Shown here: piece by piece, positions 25,616 through 34,228 of the stretch
How the letters are laid out: every line of letters begins with the position of its first letter
How positions within the stretch are numbered: the stretch's first letter is position 1
From: Pontibacter korlensis
Lineage (GTDB): Bacteria > Bacteroidota > Bacteroidia > Cytophagales > Hymenobacteraceae
DNA length: 64,000 nucleotides
Reading direction: 5' to 3'
Assembly (NCBI RefSeq): GCF_000973725.1
Contig: NZ_CP009621.1
Span: forward strand, 1,896,501 to 1,960,500
Translations under genes and position numbers: made by a program
The notes under the pieces: generated by a model
Told to the model about the DNA's origin: nothing
Seen by the model: only the letters and a program-made list of their open reading frames with translations
Database searches by the model: none

Positions 25616-27289
25616 ATGTTTAAGAGAATTATACCTGTTCTTCTTCCTGCTGCAATAGGGCTTGTTACTGCCTGCAATTCCAGTAACTCTGGAACAGCGG
25701 TAAACGAAGCCGAAAATGTAGCTGCACTTTCTACAGAGAGCTATGGGAAATACCTAACCGAGCTGGCCTCAGATGAGTTGGAGGGACGAAAGCCTTTTAC
25801 CAGTGGAGAAGAAAAAACGCTGCAGTACCTGGAGCGGGAGTTTAAAGAGTTAGGCCTGGAGCCAGGTAATGGCAATAGCTACTTTCAGGAAGTGCCGATG
25901 GTGGACATACGCACTATGCCAAGCCCAAGCATGACAGTGGAAGGCAAAGGCAAGAAACTCGAGCTGCAGGGGCGTGAGGAGTATGTGCTTTGGACAAGGA
26001 GAACAGAGCCAGCTATAGATATCAAAAACAGTGAGCTGGTTTTTGCCGGCTTCGGCATAGTAGCTCCAGAGTATAACTGGAACGACTATGCAGGCCTTGA
26101 CGTGAAAGACAAGATCGTGCTCATCATGGTAAACGACCCAGGCTTTTATGAACATGCACCGGAGGTATTTAAAGGCGAGGCTATGACCTACTATGGCCGT
26201 TGGACCTATAAGTTTGAAGAGGCCGCACGGCAAGGAGCAAAAGGCTGCCTGATCATACACAATACTGAGCCAGCAGGCTATGGTTTTGAGGTAGTGCAGA
26301 ATAACTGGAACACGTCTAAGCTGTACCTGGACGACCGCGGTAATGAGTCTTACAAATGCGCCATTGAAGGATGGGTAACAGACGCAACAGCGCGCAAGTT
26401 GTTTGAGGCTGCCGGAATAGATTATGCCGCCACTGTACAGAAAGCCTCTAAGCCAGGAGGCAAGCCAAAGCCTATGGGGCTTCGCCTCAGCACATCCCTT
26501 AAGGTAAATGCCACCTATGACAAGAGTAATAACTTTGTGGCTAAGATTATCGGTAGCAAGCGCCCAGACGAGGCCATCATTTATACCGCCCACTGGGACC
26601 ACCTAGGCTATGGCAAAGCAGATGCAGAAGGAGATAGTATATATAACGGAGCTGTAGACGATGCAACAGGTGTGGCAGGTTTACTGGAGATAGCCAGAGC
26701 TTTCAAGAGCTTGCCAACTTCTCCGGAGAGAAGTATAGTGTTCCTGGCTGTTACAGCAGAAGAACAAGGCTTGTGGGGTTCTGCCTATTATGCGGAGAAT
26801 CCGATCTTCAAGAAAGAAAAGACTATTGCCAACATCAACATGGATATGCTCAACTCTTATGGCAAGACGAAAGATGTTGTGTTATATGGTATGGGGCAGT
26901 CTGAACTAGAGGAGTATATTTCTGAAGAAGCAAAAGAAGCAGGCCGTTATGTTGCTCCGGAAGAGAATCCGGAGGCAGGGCTATACTACCGCTCAGACCA
27001 CTTCAACTTCGCTAAGATTGGAGTGCCAGCTCTGTTTATTGGCCCTGGCATAGATCATGCTGAAAAAGGAAAAGAGTATGGCAAACAGAAGCTGGATGAG
27101 TTCTTTGCTACCTATTACCATAAGCCATCAGACGAGGTGCATCCTGACTTAAAGTTTGACGGTGCCGTGGAAGATCTATCGTTGCTGTATAAAGTAGGTC
27201 ATCGTCTTGCTTTCTCAGAAGAGTGGCCAAAATGGAAAGCTGGTTCTGAGTTTAAAGCAGCAAGAGAAGCTTACCTCAATAAGCAGTAG
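25616..27289 (+). CDS. M28-family zinc metallopeptidase lipoprotein
   Basis: This 557-residue lipoprotein (signal FKRIIPVLLPAAIGLVTAC) has a PA-like insert and a C-terminal M28 aminopeptidase domain. The zinc ligands and catalytic residues are in place: H325 in HWDHLG, Asp in DDATGVAG, the catalytic EE in TAEEQG, Asp in NMDM, and a late His in YRSDHFNFAKIGVPA. It probably trims peptides in the periplasm or on the outer membrane. An in-frame start 33 bp upstream is less likely, because it would put a basic 11-residue stretch before the signal. A strong terminator follows. Confidence 0.92.
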   Translation: MFKRIIPVLLPAAIGLVTACNSSNSGTAVNEAENVAALSTESYGKYLTELASDELEGRKPFTSGEEKTLQYLEREFKELGLEPGNGNSYFQEVPMVDIRTMPSPSMTVEGKGKKLELQGREEYVLWTRRTEPAIDIKNSELVFAGFGIVAPEYNWNDYAGLDVKDKIVLIMVNDPGFYEHAPEVFKGEAMTYYGRWTYKFEEAARQGAKGCLIIHNTEPAGYGFEVVQNNWNTSKLYLDDRGNESYKCAIEGWVTDATARKLFEAAGIDYAATVQKASKPGGKPKPMGLRLSTSLKVNATYDKSNNFVAKIIGSKRPDEAIIYTAHWDHLGYGKADAEGDSIYNGAVDDATGVAGLLEIARAFKSLPTSPERSIVFLAVTAEEQGLWGSAYYAENPIFKKEKTIANINMDMLNSYGKTKDVVLYGMGQSELEEYISEEAKEAGRYVAPEENPEAGLYYRSDHFNFAKIGVPALFIGPGIDHAEKGKEYGKQKLDEFFATYYHKPSDEVHPDLKFDGAVEDLSLLYKVGHRLAFSEEWPKWKAGSEFKAAREAYLNKQ

Positions 27290-27307
27290 GTCTCAAGCTG
27301 TCGCCAT

Positions 27308-27347
27308 AAAAATGCCGCTCCGGAAGATACTTCGGAGCGGCATTTTT
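27308..27347 (+). terminator. M28 peptidase terminator
   Basis: Fifteen-bp arms (27308-27322 and 27333-27347) pair exactly, with A and T runs at the ends, so it can work in both directions. Confidence 0.9.
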
Positions 27348-27450
27348 ATTAAGTCTTAATTTGAAAGAGCAGCTTTTTCTCCCTGACTAGGGCTGCTTTT
27401 GGCACAGAACTGCTTATCAGCCTTATCTTAGCATCCATAACAACAAACAC

Positions 27451-27984
27451 ATGAGATTACCGATTAGCAATACTTTCCATTTTAGAACAGGTACAGCAGG
27501 CGATGCTGAACTGCTGGCAGACTTAGGCTGGTGCACTTTTAAGGAGGCTTTCGCTGAGTATAATAACCCTGATGATATGGTAGCTTTCAAACCTACCATG
27601 TATAGCGCAGAGTTGCAGGCTGCAGAATTAGCCGATCCTGACACAGAATTTCTGATAGTGGAGGTAGATAAAGAGGCGATAGCCTATGTAAAGCTGAATA
27701 AAGGAGAAGCTCCGGAAGCTGTTGTAGCCAATAAAGCGCTGCAAATTAGCAGGCTCTACATTACAAGAGCATGGTTGGGGCATGGGCTCGGCGACCAGCT
27801 AATGCAATGGTGTTTGGAAAAGGCCAGAAGCGAGGGATATGACATTGTGTGGCTCACAGTGTGGGAGCGTAATGAGCGGGCAAAGCGATTCTACAATAAG
27901 TATGGCTTTAAGGAAATGGGAGAGCTAGACTTTATACTTGGTCAGGATGTGCAGCGCGACCTTTATATGCAGGTAGAGGTGTAA
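27451..27984 (+). CDS. GNAT-family N-acetyltransferase
   Basis: This 177-residue protein has the GNAT fold, with the acetyl-CoA loop after ISRLYITRAWLGHGLGDQLMQWC (R/Q-x-x-G-x-G/A in altered form) and the C-terminal NERAKRFYNKYGFKEMGE, typical of RimI-like and spermidine-type enzymes. Substrate unknown. It stands alone; a hairpin follows at 28001. Confidence 0.9.
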   Translation: MRLPISNTFHFRTGTAGDAELLADLGWCTFKEAFAEYNNPDDMVAFKPTMYSAELQAAELADPDTEFLIVEVDKEAIAYVKLNKGEAPEAVVANKALQISRLYITRAWLGHGLGDQLMQWCLEKARSEGYDIVWLTVWERNERAKRFYNKYGFKEMGELDFILGQDVQRDLYMQVEV

Positions 27985-28000
27985 CATATGTTCTGGTGTT

Positions 28001-28033
28001 CCCGCTCCTGCTTCAGAGCGAAACAGGAGCGGG
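28001..28033 (+). terminator. Hairpin after the GNAT gene
   Basis: The arms cccgctcctg and caggagcggg pair perfectly around a 13-nt loop. There is no good T tract, so it may be a processing or 3'-protective hairpin. Confidence 0.5.
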
Positions 28034-28251
28034 GCCAGGTCTTTCCATAGTTTTATTTAGTAGTAGATAGTAGTGGTAGTAGTCTGAAAGCTGGTAGCTT
28101 TTCTACCGGCTTCCAATAACAAGATGCCTAAACAACGACAAGGGTTGCATGGCCTGAGAAAAAATATCGAAGGCGAATAAAAGAATTAACTAAAAGATTA
28201 GTTTTTGATGCCTCAGCTTTGTACCTTCCTATACATCAATAGGAAAATGCT

Positions 28252-29172
28252 ATGAAAAGAACGTTTCTGATTGTGCTCTTAATAGCCAGTATGGCAGCTA
28301 CTGCACTGGCGCAAAGTATAGGCGAGGCTAGTGCTAAGTATGACGCCAAAGAGTATAAAGCTTCCGGAGAGCTGTACGAGAAAGCCTTTGCAAAGGGAGC
28401 AGGCAGCACTACAGATTACTATAATGCTGCCTGCTCCTGGGCCTTAGCCGGGAATAAGGACAAAGCTATCGCTAACCTGCAATTGGCTGTAGATAGAGGC
28501 TATATTAATCTAAGCCACCTGAAACAGGATACTGACCTTAACAGCCTGCACGGCGATAACCGTTGGAAAACACTCGTGCAGAACTTGGAGAAAAAGGTAG
28601 CCGCCTTGGAGGCAAATTATAATAAGCCGCTTAAGGCCCAGCTGGAGAAAATCTACCAAACAGATCAGGAAGTGAGAAGGAAAATCAGCACAGTGCAGCA
28701 AGAACATGGGCCAAACTCTCCGGAAATGCAGGCGCTTTGGAAAGAAATGTCAGAGACAGATGACATTAACAAGAAAGCGGTAGTGGCTGTACTGGAAGAG
28801 CATGGTTGGCCCGGTATAAGTTTAGTAGGTCCACAAGCTAGCTCAGCTGTGTTTCTGGTGATCCAGCATTCAGATAAACAGACAATGGAGAAATACCTGC
28901 CCATGCTAAAGGCGGCAGCCGAAAAAGGAGAAGCAGCTAAAAGTCAGGTGGCACTGATGGAAGATCGGGTGCGGATGAATAACGGCCAGCCACAACTCTA
29001 TGGTAGCCAATTGCGCATGAACAACGATACCGAGCAGTATGAACTCCACACGATAGAAGACGAAGCTAATGTAAATAAGCGTCGTGCAGAAATGGGGCTG
29101 GAGCCGCTCGAAGAGTATATGAAAAGGTTTGGCTTAGACTATAAAGTACCACAGGCAGGACCTGCTAACTAG
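28252..29172 (+). CDS. Secreted TPR plus DUF6624 protein
   Basis: This 306-residue protein has a Sec signal (MKRTFLIVLLIASMAATALAQ). An N-terminal TPR-like part follows (about 25-110: ASAKYDAKEYKASGELYEKAF, YNAACSWALAGNKDKAI, then a typical RGYINLSHLKQDTDLNSLHGD ending). The C-terminal half resembles DUF6624 (ILQ-type IYQTDQEVRRKI, then NKKAVVAVLEEHGWPGISLVG, SAVFLVIQHSD, and ALMEDRVRMNNGQPQLYGSQ). Function unknown; probably periplasmic. It converges on the radical SAM gene across a perfect palindrome. Confidence 0.82.
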   Translation: MKRTFLIVLLIASMAATALAQSIGEASAKYDAKEYKASGELYEKAFAKGAGSTTDYYNAACSWALAGNKDKAIANLQLAVDRGYINLSHLKQDTDLNSLHGDNRWKTLVQNLEKKVAALEANYNKPLKAQLEKIYQTDQEVRRKISTVQQEHGPNSPEMQALWKEMSETDDINKKAVVAVLEEHGWPGISLVGPQASSAVFLVIQHSDKQTMEKYLPMLKAAAEKGEAAKSQVALMEDRVRMNNGQPQLYGSQLRMNNDTEQYELHTIEDEANVNKRRAEMGLEPLEEYMKRFGLDYKVPQAGPAN

Positions 29173-29176
29173 CCTA

Positions 29177-29218
29177 AAAGTATAAACCCGAAGCTGATCA
29201 GCTTCGGGTTTATACTTT
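29177..29218. terminator. Bidirectional terminator, 42-bp perfect palindrome
   Basis: The sequence 29177-29218 is its own reverse complement with no unpaired loop at DNA level. It starts with AAAG and ends with CTTT, so T-rich ends are present for both directions. It separates two convergent genes and its right end overlaps the stop codon of the radical SAM gene. Confidence 0.88.
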
Positions 29219-31421
29219 ATAGCAGCAGCAAGCCTCTTTCCCGTAGCTCAAACCAGCTCGGAGAGCTTAAGAACTCTGCGAAGTTAAGGTGTGCATCTGT
29301 AGGATAACTTTCTTCCAATTGCTTTAGCGTAACAGCCTCCTGGTTATCTGGCGTAATTTTCTGCAGTACTTCAAATAGCCATTGCCCAATACACGCCGTT
29401 GTTTTTACCTGGAAATCCTCACCCTTTTCATAAAAAGTGAGCAGGCAACGCTCAATGGTCTGTCCTTTTTTTGCATACATAGTCAGGTCGATATCTGGTA
29501 GGTTGCCTAACCAAAGTACACGTGCATTCAGGCGCGTATTGTCCGGACGCTGAGGAGTGGCTATGGCCTCTGCTATCAGGTTAGGTGACTGTGTAGTGCA
29601 TGGCACTTTAAAGTCAAACCAAAACGAAAGGGGCTCGTCCAAACCTATGCCGTGCATGTAATTGTAAAGTGCTTTGGCTAAGCCTTCGCCAAAGATGCTG
29701 TGGTCAGTGCCTTTAGGATCCTCGTGCCACAGGTCGTTATTAGCAAAGTCTCCTTCCTCGGGGCCAACTTTTACTACGCCATATTTCTCTGGGTTCTTGC
29801 CAACCGGGCTATGCGCCGTCATACTAAAGCGATGCCAGTAGCCAGATTGAATCACGTTGTTGACAAACAACTGACGCACTACGTCCAGCGAATCTATTGT
29901 TTCCTGTGCAGTTTGTGTCGGGAAGCCATACATGAGGTAAGCGTGCACCATAATTCCAGCTTGGGTAAAGGCATCGGTAACGCGGGCTACCTGAGCTATA
30001 CTTACACCTTTTGCCATCAGCTCCAGCAGGCGGTCCGAGGCCACTTCCAAGCCACCCGACACGGCAATACAACCCGAGGCAGCCAGCAGGCGGCAAAGGT
30101 CAGGCGTAAAAGTCTTTTCGAAACGGATATTCCCCCACCAACTGATTTTCACACCACGGCGGATTAGCTCAATAGCCATGTCGCGGAGCGGGGCAGGAGG
30201 AGCAGCCTCATCCACAAAGTGGAAGCCTGTTTGCCCGGTTTGCTCAATAATTTGCTCAATGCGGTCTACAAGCAAAGTAGCCGGTGCCACATCGTAGCGG
30301 TTTATATAGTCCAGCGTAATATCGCAGAAGGAGCAGCGCTTCCAGTAACAGCCATGGGCAATGGTAAGTTTATTCCAGCGGCCGTCGCTCCAGAGGCGGT
30401 GCATTGGGTTTATCACGTCAATCACCGAAAGGTAATCCTGTAAGTGAAGGTCGCTGTAATCTGGGGTGCCGACCTCTGTATGTGGTATATCCTTATCAAG
30501 GCAGCCATTAATGTACTCGACCTTGCCGTTTTGTAGTAAGAAGGTTCGCTGCAGAAAATCTATTTGCCGCTCTCCCTGCAGGTACTCCAGCAGTTTCAGC
30601 CAAGGGCCTTCGCCGTCATCCAGCGTAACAAAGTCTATGTACTTAAACAGGCGTGGCTCTCGCAGGCTGCGCAGTTCAGTATTAGGATAGCCACCACCTA
30701 TGGCTATTTTTATGTGCGGATATTTTTCTTTGATATATTGAGCCATGCGCAGCCCGCCGAAAAGGTTACCCGGAAAAGGTATAGAAAAGCCAACTACATC
30801 AGGCTGTACCTGTTGCAGGCGCTCCTCCAGCAGCTCCAGTAACATAAGGTCTACAAGGCTTGGAGACTCCTGCAAGGCCTCCTCCAGTGTGTCGAAAGAG
30901 GTGGCAGACATAGCCAGCTTCTCAGCATAGCGGCTGAAAGCAAAGTATGGCGAGATAGTCTCCTTTATCAAATCACCAAGGTCCTCCAAGTATAGCGTAG
31001 CCAGGTAGCGGGCCCTGTCGGTTATACCCAGACTTCCGAAGGCCCAATCAATATCCTCCACCTGGTCGAAGCGGGAGGCCTCGGGTAAAAATCGGCTGTA
31101 GCTTATCTGCTGCGCCAGTGTATGGTCTTTATTCTGCAGAAATCGGATAACCGGCTCTATAGTTTCTAGGTAATCCCGCTTCAGGCGAAGTATACGTAGG
31201 CTATTATCAGAGAGCTCATAATCGCCCTGCTCCACCGCTTCGAATATACGCTTAAGCCCTTTGCGAGAGAACATACGCAGTACCAGCTCAATGCCGATAT
31301 CGGCTTGCGTGACGCTATAACCACGGCCAGTCAGAAACCCTTTCAGATAAGCAGTGGCAGGATATGGCGTGTTTAGTTGTGTAAGCGGCGGCGTAATGAG
31401 CAGTATGGTTGGCTTCTCCAA
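29217..31421 (-). CDS. B12-binding domain radical SAM protein
   Basis: This 734-residue protein (751 if the TTG at 31472 is used) has an N-terminal cobalamin-binding-like Rossmann domain (start KPTILLITPPLTQLNTPYPA; later VVGFSIPFPGN and IKIAIGGGYPN). A radical SAM core follows at about residue 355, with cysteines in HGCYWKRCSFCD. Their spacing is C-x4-C-x2-C rather than the usual C-x3-C-x2-C. Such enzymes do methylations or rearrangements; the substrate is unknown. I prefer TTG 31421 because homologues I recall start just before the ILLITPP strand, but the start is uncertain. It ends inside the bidirectional terminator. Confidence 0.85.
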   Translation of the reverse strand: MEKPTILLITPPLTQLNTPYPATAYLKGFLTGRGYSVTQADIGIELVLRMFSRKGLKRIFEAVEQGDYELSDNSLRILRLKRDYLETIEPVIRFLQNKDHTLAQQISYSRFLPEASRFDQVEDIDWAFGSLGITDRARYLATLYLEDLGDLIKETISPYFAFSRYAEKLAMSATSFDTLEEALQESPSLVDLMLLELLEERLQQVQPDVVGFSIPFPGNLFGGLRMAQYIKEKYPHIKIAIGGGYPNTELRSLREPRLFKYIDFVTLDDGEGPWLKLLEYLQGERQIDFLQRTFLLQNGKVEYINGCLDKDIPHTEVGTPDYSDLHLQDYLSVIDVINPMHRLWSDGRWNKLTIAHGCYWKRCSFCDITLDYINRYDVAPATLLVDRIEQIIEQTGQTGFHFVDEAAPPAPLRDMAIELIRRGVKISWWGNIRFEKTFTPDLCRLLAASGCIAVSGGLEVASDRLLELMAKGVSIAQVARVTDAFTQAGIMVHAYLMYGFPTQTAQETIDSLDVVRQLFVNNVIQSGYWHRFSMTAHSPVGKNPEKYGVVKVGPEEGDFANNDLWHEDPKGTDHSIFGEGLAKALYNYMHGIGLDEPLSFWFDFKVPCTTQSPNLIAEAIATPQRPDNTRLNARVLWLGNLPDIDLTMYAKKGQTIERCLLTFYEKGEDFQVKTTACIGQWLFEVLQKITPDNQEAVTLKQLEESYPTDAHLNFAEFLSSPSWFELRERGLLLL

Positions 31422-31711
31422 AATATAAATCAGCTTAAAGTATAAGTATGCGGCAGCAATGCCAGCGCACAAAAGTACAGATTCCGGCGCAGACTTTCAG
31501 AGCGCCCTTATGCAACAGCCTGTGCCGTGTTCCGGTTCATGTTAAGGTCTCAAAATCAACTGACTTGGTATATTTAACTGGTATAATATTTTAACAATAT
31601 TTAATTGGAATTATTTGTAATTGGAGAATCTTGTTTTTAAGTTTGCTTCAAGAAAGAAAATTGATGCTGAGGAGTTTAGCTTACTATGCCACTATAACAA
31701 ATCCCTCTACC

Positions 31712-32065
31712 ATGAACGCCCAGAAAAACTTACAAATGATACTGACCACGCTACTGCTCATACTAGCAGTGCTTGCGATGGATTGGCAGAAGGAAGACTA
31801 CACAGACAAAGTTAGTACTGCTGTTGTTACGTCTAACACGACAACAGATACTTCAGAAACAAATCAGCTTTTAAATACCAGCTGCTGCTTAGAGCATGCT
31901 TTAGAGGCAGCTGAGGCAGGACGCCTGATGGAAGAAGAGGAGGACTGGGAAGGACTGTTACATACCTTCAGTACAGATAACAGGCCCATACTTTTTTTGG
32001 GGCACGACCCTGCAAAGCGTGTCACGGCCATATACTTTAGAAAGAAACCCCAACCAGCTAGTTAA
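31712..32065 (+). CDS. Small membrane-anchored or secreted protein, unknown
   Basis: This 117-residue protein begins MNAQKNLQMILTTLLLILAVLA, one hydrophobic helix or signal peptide, followed by a Thr/Ser-rich stretch and an acidic domain (SCCLEHALEAAEAGRLMEEEED, then PILFLGHDPAKRVTAIYFR). An upstream in-frame start would add 27 residues. No family recognised. A terminator follows directly at 32081, which supports it as a real gene. Confidence 0.6.
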   Translation: MNAQKNLQMILTTLLLILAVLAMDWQKEDYTDKVSTAVVTSNTTTDTSETNQLLNTSCCLEHALEAAEAGRLMEEEEDWEGLLHTFSTDNRPILFLGHDPAKRVTAIYFRKKPQPAS

Positions 32066-32080
32066 TACCCTTTAAAAACT

Positions 32081-32109
32081 AAAGCCTGCGCTTTTAAACG
32101 CAGGCTTTT
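32081..32109. terminator. Terminator between convergent small genes
   Basis: The stem aaagcctgcg/cgcaggcttt with an 8-nt loop ends in a T run. It lies between genes ending at 32065 (plus) and 32128 (minus). Confidence 0.85.
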
Positions 32110-32127
32110 CTTATTATTAGCTGTTTG

Positions 32128-32355
32128 TTATCTTCTTATTACACGATCAACGCCCTTGTTCACACCAGGCACAATAACCTGTATAGTGAGGGTAACCATC
32201 ACAAAAATCACAAAGAAAGTGCGCAGTAACCGGAGCGGAAAGTCAGAGTGGAGGCCGAAAGTATAGAGCTCTAACGCCGAAGCCAACAAAAAGCAAATGA
32301 GGGCAATAAGCAGCAGCTTTTTGCGGAGCTGCGGTTTTAAAATTGGTCTAGGCAT
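32128..32355 (-). CDS. Small two-helix membrane protein, unknown
   Basis: This 75-residue protein has two hydrophobic segments (LLLIALICFLLASALELY and TFFVIFVMVTLTIQVIVPG) between basic ends (MPRPILKPQLRKK and VNKGVDRVIRR), so both ends should face the cytoplasm. No family recognised. Confidence 0.65.
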   Translation of the reverse strand: MPRPILKPQLRKKLLLIALICFLLASALELYTFGLHSDFPLRLLRTFFVIFVMVTLTIQVIVPGVNKGVDRVIRR

Positions 32356-32407
32356 ATATTACTTACTTACACTCCAAATATAGAGTGCCTGCGGGAACAT
32401 ATAAAAA

Positions 32408-32581
32408 TCAGGAGTGGCCTTTTTCTGCCTCACTTTCTTCCTGAGCCTCGGACGATTGCGTCCGCGTGTCACTCTCTGGCTCCGGCGGCGGTATTTGCTT
32501 GTCTTGCCTTACTTTTTCTACGTCCGAAGAGTCGTCTTTTGTGGTCTCTTTAGGTGGCTGTTTTGCTTTATTTTCTTCCAT
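32408..32581 (-). CDS. Small hydrophilic disordered protein
   Basis: This 57-residue product (MEENKAKQPPKETTKDDSS...) is rich in Glu, Lys, Ser, Asp, Gln and Pro and has no hydrophobic core, so it is probably disordered. A longer in-frame start at 32641 would add a Tyr-rich leader unlike the rest. It resembles in character three small genes at 39.6-40.4 kb. Function unknown; stress-protective proteins often look like this. Confidence 0.5.
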   Translation of the reverse strand: MEENKAKQPPKETTKDDSSDVEKVRQDKQIPPPEPESDTRTQSSEAQEESEAEKGHS

Positions 32582-32735
32582 GGTATGCAACAAATTCTGG
32601 TTTATGCTGATGTACGGGTATAAATACCTTCTGGTGCACATTTCAACTATAAACTAAGCCATGCCGTACATTTAGTATGCTGCGTCGGGTCTGCCTGTCG
32701 TCAGCTATAATGTTTAACAGGAAATTTTATATAAG

Positions 32736-33044
32736 ATGAATAAAAGCAAATTAAGATCTACACTGTTTGCAATGGTAGCTACTGTAATGGCTACTTTTAG
32801 TATAGCTGCTTGTAATACAGGAACAGATCCAGGAGACACAGATACAGAGCGTGGCGACATAAAGAGGCCAGGAAGTATGGTAAACCAGGATGAGGACGAC
32901 CAGGTGCAGGCTGAGCGCGATAGCATGGAGCAGCACTACGATCACGCAGATCATGAAAAGCATGATGATAACAGGAAAGGCAGTGCCGTACATGCTGGCG
33001 ACGGCAAGAAAGATGCTGCGGATAGAGGAGAGAATAATCAATGA
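32736..33044 (+). CDS. Small hydrophilic lipoprotein
   Basis: This 102-residue lipoprotein has signal MNKSKLRSTLFAMVATVMATFSIAAC and a highly charged tail rich in Asp, Glu, His and Lys (MEQHYDHADHEKHDDNRKG), which could bind metal ions. No family recognised. A strong terminator follows at 33060. Confidence 0.7.
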   Translation: MNKSKLRSTLFAMVATVMATFSIAACNTGTDPGDTDTERGDIKRPGSMVNQDEDDQVQAERDSMEQHYDHADHEKHDDNRKGSAVHAGDGKKDAADRGENNQ

Positions 33045-33059
33045 AGTATAAACATTATA

Positions 33060-33103
33060 AAACAGAAAGCCTGCCCTTAAATAGGGCAGGCTTTCTGTTT
33101 TTG
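33060..33103. terminator. Bidirectional terminator
   Basis: Eighteen-bp arms (33060-33077 and 33083-33100) pair exactly around a 5-nt loop, with A and T tracts at the two ends. It lies between convergent genes. Confidence 0.92.
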
Positions 33104-33116
33104 ATAAGCATTATGC

Positions 33117-34205
33117 TTAATTAAAAACAAAGCCGTTCGGGCCTACACCTACTTTAAAGGTGGTGATTTGTGTGCCGTTTGAATTGTAAACATACACAGT
33201 GCCGTCGCCAGACCAGTTGTTTTCGTCTCCACCGTAAATGTTGCCGTTATCAGGATCCACACCTAAGCCGTAGAAGCTGCGGTCGATAAGTGGTGTTTCA
33301 TTAAGAGTGGTAGCGCTGATATCTTGCTGATGCACTCCTCCGTTGTAGATAAAGTATAGCTTATCTTTGCTGCCGTTGGTAACCAGCTTACCAGCCGATG
33401 CTGTAACATTAGGGAATATTATGGTGCTGCTAACAGTATTGTTAGACACATTTATCTTTGAAAGAGCACCAGCAGTGTGCTCCGACTGAGGTAAGTTCCA
33501 GTCTTTATTGCCAGAGCTAAGCACCCACAGGGTATTGTTTCTGTCGAGAGCAAGGCTGTTAGGGCCATAAGTTACTGTAATGCTGCTTTCAACTGCATCA
33601 TTGGCAGTATTGATAACAGTAACTTTGTCGCTGCCCTGGTTGGTAACGTACAGCTTGCCATTGGCTATTAGAAGCTGCTCTGGTTGCACATCCACCTCTA
33701 TTGTTTTCACAACAGAGTATGACTTCAGGTCGATAACCGAAACACGGCCTTTGTTGTAGCTCCAATCTGCATTAGCAGGAAGCCACTCAGTTACGTATCC
33801 TTTGTCATTGTTAAGTGCCACAAAGTAACGTGGAGCACTCAGGCCTTCTACCACGCCTTCAGACTTGAAGGTGGCGGCATTAACAACCTCGATTTTATTG
33901 CTGTTGTTTACTACAATAAAGGCTCGGTCGCCGTGGACAACCATGTTCTGGGCTACATCACCAAGTGGGCGATTCTCGTTTACTGTGCTGAAAATTCCAT
34001 TCTGTACCTCATTTGAGTTACTATTGTAGTAGGAAATAGAGCCGTTAGGAGTACCAAAGTTACCTTCGTTCACTATAAATACACCATCTTCGGAGTAAGC
34101 GCCGCTTGGACCGTCATTGTTGTCGTCGCAACTGGTAAAGCCAAGAGAGGTGATGGCTAGTGTGGCAGCTAGAAAAAAGCTGCGGAAGTAGTTGAGTTTT
34201 CTCAT
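33117..34205 (-). CDS. BtuG-like surface beta-propeller lipoprotein (DUF5074/YncE type)
   Basis: This 362-residue lipoprotein (lipobox FTSC, then DDNNDGPSG) carries a YncE/DUF5074-like beta-propeller with repeats such as GDRAFIVVNNSNKIEVVNAATF, NGKLYVTNQGSDKVTVINTANDAV and GNIYGGDENNWSGDGTVYVYNSNG. It directly follows a BtuB-like receptor under a cobalamin riboswitch. In Bacteroides, BtuG is a surface propeller lipoprotein that captures vitamin B12 with very high affinity and passes it to BtuB. By fold, acidic surface signal and location this is the likely counterpart. The identity as BtuG is inference from context; binding residues cannot be judged here. Confidence 0.82.
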   Translation of the reverse strand: MRKLNYFRSFFLAATLAITSLGFTSCDDNNDGPSGAYSEDGVFIVNEGNFGTPNGSISYYNSNSNEVQNGIFSTVNENRPLGDVAQNMVVHGDRAFIVVNNSNKIEVVNAATFKSEGVVEGLSAPRYFVALNNDKGYVTEWLPANADWSYNKGRVSVIDLKSYSVVKTIEVDVQPEQLLIANGKLYVTNQGSDKVTVINTANDAVESSITVTYGPNSLALDRNNTLWVLSSGNKDWNLPQSEHTAGALSKINVSNNTVSSTIIFPNVTASAGKLVTNGSKDKLYFIYNGGVHQQDISATTLNETPLIDRSFYGLGVDPDNGNIYGGDENNWSGDGTVYVYNSNGTQITTFKVGVGPNGFVFN

Positions 34206-34228
34206 TATGGTTTAAGTAAGAATTATAG

